DNA of 64,000 bases from CAMLIZ01 sp040758375 (GTDB lineage Bacteria > Pseudomonadota > Gammaproteobacteria > Burkholderiales > Burkholderiaceae_C): the NCBI GenBank assembly GCA_040758375.1, contig JBFLWE010000020.1, forward strand, positions 5,482-69,481, given 5' to 3'. Each line of letters starts with the position of its first letter. Positions within the stretch are counted from its first letter, which is position 1. Of this stretch, positions 62,280-64,000 are shown in pieces. Under the pieces are notes generated by a model. The model did no database searches, was not told the origin of the DNA, and was given only the letters and a program-made list of their open reading frames with translations. The translations under genes were made by a program, and so were the position numbers.

Positions 62280-62515
62280 CGCAGCCTCCTGAAAAACGGC
62301 CATCGGACCCAGCGTGTCTGCAGTGTGTATCGACACTGTCCGGCGCTGCAGTAGGAAATGGACACAACTCCGGGCGCTGTTTCCGCCATCTGTTCACGTC
62401 CTCGCCGTGCATGATGCAAGGCTGGCACCGCAGCCGTGGCGCGTGGGCAACGCTCCCTACTTTGTTGGATGTCCGCACCGCGCACCGCCGGCTACGCTTG
62501 CCGACTTCCCCCGAT
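62280..62515. other. Intergenic region between two small genes
   Basis: These 236 bases separate two divergent small genes. They hold an inverted repeat AGTGT/ACACT at 62322-62337, but no convincing hexamers of either promoter. Nothing else is recognised. Confidence 0.4.
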
Positions 62516-62734
62516 ATGCGTCGCATCACACTTCAAGCCCTGACCTGGGGCACGGTCGCCGCTGCCGTGAGCAGCGCCCTCTGGCTGGCTGCCTCCGAGC
62601 CCCGATGGGCCGAGGACCGCAAGGTCGCCAAGGCGCCCGCGTTCCCGCTGCCGGTGGGCGTGGCATCGCCGGTGGCCGCCCGGGCAGACCGCCCTGCGGT
62701 TGCGCCTCAGCCGCGCGAGCCTTTGTCCCGCTGA
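62516..62734 (+). CDS. Small hypothetical protein with one hydrophobic segment
   Basis: A 72-residue protein, MRRITLQALTWGTVAAAVSSALWLAASEP: a basic start and one hydrophobic stretch, so probably exported or membrane anchored. The rest is proline/alanine-rich (FPLPVGVASPVAARADRPAVAPQP). No family is recognised. Its end overlaps the 3' end of argP on the other strand by 28 bases, which slightly lowers confidence. Confidence 0.45.
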   Translation: MRRITLQALTWGTVAAAVSSALWLAASEPRWAEDRKVAKAPAFPLPVGVASPVAARADRPAVAPQPREPLSR

Positions 62735-63699
62735 GACTTCGCCCGAGGCGCGCCGCCGGCCCGAGCGCGTTGGGGCGCGAGTGCCTGCCGCGCGCCGGCC
62801 GCCAGGGCCATGCCCACCCGATCGAGCAGGGCCAGCCGCGGTGAAGGCGAATCCGAGGGTGCGTCGACCTGCCACTGGTGCCAGTACAGCGCCACCGGCA
62901 GCTGCACTTCCGGGTGCAGCGCCTGCAGGCGGCCCGCGCGCAGTGCCTCTCGCGCCTGCAGCTCGGGCACCACGCCGATGCCCCAGCCCATTTCCGCCGC
63001 CCGCAGGTAGGCCTCGCTGGCCGGTACATAGCGCGCGCGCAGCCGTGGCCCACGCACGCCGAAGGCGCGGCTCACCCATTGCGTCTGCATGTCGTCCTTG
63101 CGGTTGAACACCAGAAAAGGCAGCTGCGCGAAGTTGGCGCGCGTCAGGCCCTGCGGCAGCCAGCGCTCGACGAAGCCCGGGCTGGCCACGGCCGTGTAGT
63201 GCATCACGCCCAGCGGCATCACGCGGCAGCCACGCAGCGCTTCGCGCACCGTGCTCACGCAACCCAGCACCGCGCCCTGGCGCAGCCACTCGTGCGTGAA
63301 GTCCTGGTCGTCCACCACCAGCTCGAAGCCGTAGCCGCGGTCCAGGCCCTGCTGCACCAGGCCGTCCAGCGCCGGCGGCACCCAGGTGGCCAGGCTGTCG
63401 GCGTTGACCGCGATCGACAGGCGCTCGTCGCCGGCCAGGCCTTCGCCCAGCTCGCGCGCCAGGTCCGCGCGCATCGCGTGCCACTGGCGCGCGTAGCGCA
63501 GGAGCACCTTGCCGGGGTCGGTGAGGCGCAGCGGGCGCGAACGCACCACCAGCGGCGCGCCCACGGCCGCCTCCAGCGCCCGCAGGCGCTGCGACACGGC
63601 CGACTGCGTGACGGCCAGGCGCTGCGCCGCGCGCTCGAAGCTGACCTCGTCGGCCAGCGCGGCCAGGCAGTCCAGGCTGGCCGGGTCCAGTTCTTTCAT
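62707..63699 (-). CDS. argP: LysR-family regulator ArgP
   Basis: A 330-residue LysR regulator of the ArgP/IciA type. The helix-turn-helix is at residues 1-60 (LAALADEVSFERAAQRLAVTQSAVSQRLRALE). The effector domain contains VDDQDFTHEWLRQGAVLGCVSTV, close to the ArgP consensus. ArgP activates argO in response to arginine and represses with lysine. The C-terminal 40 residues (QALAPQRARAGGAPRAKSQRDKG) are basic and longer than in E. coli. The start is the ATG complementary to 63697-63699. It is divergent from argO with 78 bases between. Confidence 0.92.
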   Translation of the reverse strand: MKELDPASLDCLAALADEVSFERAAQRLAVTQSAVSQRLRALEAAVGAPLVVRSRPLRLTDPGKVLLRYARQWHAMRADLARELGEGLAGDERLSIAVNADSLATWVPPALDGLVQQGLDRGYGFELVVDDQDFTHEWLRQGAVLGCVSTVREALRGCRVMPLGVMHYTAVASPGFVERWLPQGLTRANFAQLPFLVFNRKDDMQTQWVSRAFGVRGPRLRARYVPASEAYLRAAEMGWGIGVVPELQAREALRAGRLQALHPEVQLPVALYWHQWQVDAPSDSPSPRLALLDRVGMALAAGARQALAPQRARAGGAPRAKSQRDKGSRG

Positions 63700-63777
63700 A
63701 AGCACCGCTAATGAAGCCGTAAATCGATGAATGAATGTTTATTGTGCGGCCGGCCCTGCCCACAATCCAGCCCACCC
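63700..63777. promoter_or_regulatory. argP-argO divergent control region
   Basis: The 78 bases between the two divergent genes are A/T-richer than the surroundings (AATGAAGCCGTAAATCGATGAATGAATGTTTATTG). A LysR site with T-N11-A symmetry is expected here; AATGAATGTTTATT is a candidate. The argO promoter must overlap it. Confidence 0.4.
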
Positions 63778-64000
63778 ATGGATGCGAACGCTGCCTTCGC
63801 CCAGGGCTGGCTCATGATGGCCGGCCTGATCGTCGCCATCGGCGCGCAGAACGCGCTGGTGCTGCGCCAGGGGCTGGCGCGCTCGCATGTGGCGTCGGTG
63901 GTGCTGTTCTGCACCGTGTCCGACTGGCTGCTGGTGGCCGCCGGGGTGTTCGGGCTGGGCGCGCTGCTGGCGCAGTCGCCGCTGCTGCTGCAGCTGATGC
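63778..64000 (+). CDS. argO: Arginine exporter ArgO (LysE family), 3' end outside window
   Basis: The first 74 residues of a LysE/ArgO-type exporter. GWLMMAGLIVAIGAQNALVLRQGL is the LysE signature (IGAQNxxVLRQG). The second helix (VLFCTVSDWLLVAAGVFGLGAL) follows. It is divergent from its likely activator argP. The window ends inside the gene. Confidence 0.9.
   Translation, partial: MDANAAFAQGWLMMAGLIVAIGAQNALVLRQGLARSHVASVVLFCTVSDWLLVAAGVFGLGALLAQSPLLLQLM

Overview
The window is a single piece of a high-GC Gram-negative chromosome, most likely a betaproteobacterium of the order Burkholderiales (Comamonadaceae / Rubrivivax-Leptothrix type). Three things point there: the strong G/C third-position bias, the gene order mnmE-yidC-yidD-rnpA-rpmH / dnaA-dnaN-gyrB around a replication origin, and the kdsD-kdsC-lptC, GTP-type PEP carboxykinase and ArgP/ArgO genes. 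This is inference from gene content and order; no database comparison was possible.

Layout. (1) 1-9.0 kb: the end of an M13 metallopeptidase, then a dipeptide ABC importer operon with two tandem periplasmic binding proteins (dppA1, dppA2, dppB, dppC, dppD, dppF). (2) 9.1-13.6 kb: an ABC ATPase with its membrane partner, which is fused to an M1 aminopeptidase domain. (3) 13.6-21.1 kb: an accessory block made of a VapBC-like toxin-antitoxin pair, a frameshifted HlyD-type adaptor, a C39-peptidase ABC exporter with two internal deletions, a 65-residue peptide with a duplicated double-glycine leader motif, a convergent TPR/winged-helix regulator, and a C11 (clostripain-like) caspase-fold protease with three PMGSPLL repeats between its catalytic His and Cys. 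This looks like a decayed peptide-export locus whose peptide, regulator and protease are still intact. (4) 21.3-25.6 kb: four genes with strong ribosome binding sites (730-aa unknown, DUF1360-like membrane protein, 89-aa unknown, 448-aa unknown) forming an unrecognised operon. (5) 25.7-29.3 kb: two orphan histidine kinases around a small exported protein. (6) 29.35-39.8 kb: a BON-domain protein and the replication-origin region, with gyrB, dnaN and dnaA leftward and rpmH, rnpA, yidD, yidC and mnmE rightward. DnaA-box-like sequences lie on both sides of dnaA and inside rnpA. (7) 39.8-48.1 kb: small regulators, a Kef-type antiporter, kdsD-kdsC-lptC followed by an SDR oxidoreductase, a glycine-rich RNA-binding protein and a MarC-family protein. 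(8) 48.2-64 kb: mainly housekeeping genes (CPBP protease, LplT-PlsC fusion, DUF2145/YiaAB cluster, CoA transferase, rlmJ, AbrB-type membrane protein, MOSC protein, pckG, YecA-like protein, phosphoesterase, argP and the start of argO).

How the genes work together. The M13 peptidase and Dpp system suggest peptide scavenging. The origin block carries replication initiation, the sliding clamp, gyrase, and ribosome, RNase P, membrane-insertion and tRNA-modification functions. kdsD, kdsC and lptC supply KDO synthesis and LPS transport. ArgP and ArgO form the usual divergent regulator/exporter pair. The block at 14.4-25.6 kb is the part least explained by known families. No rRNA, tRNA, CRISPR array or transposase was seen.
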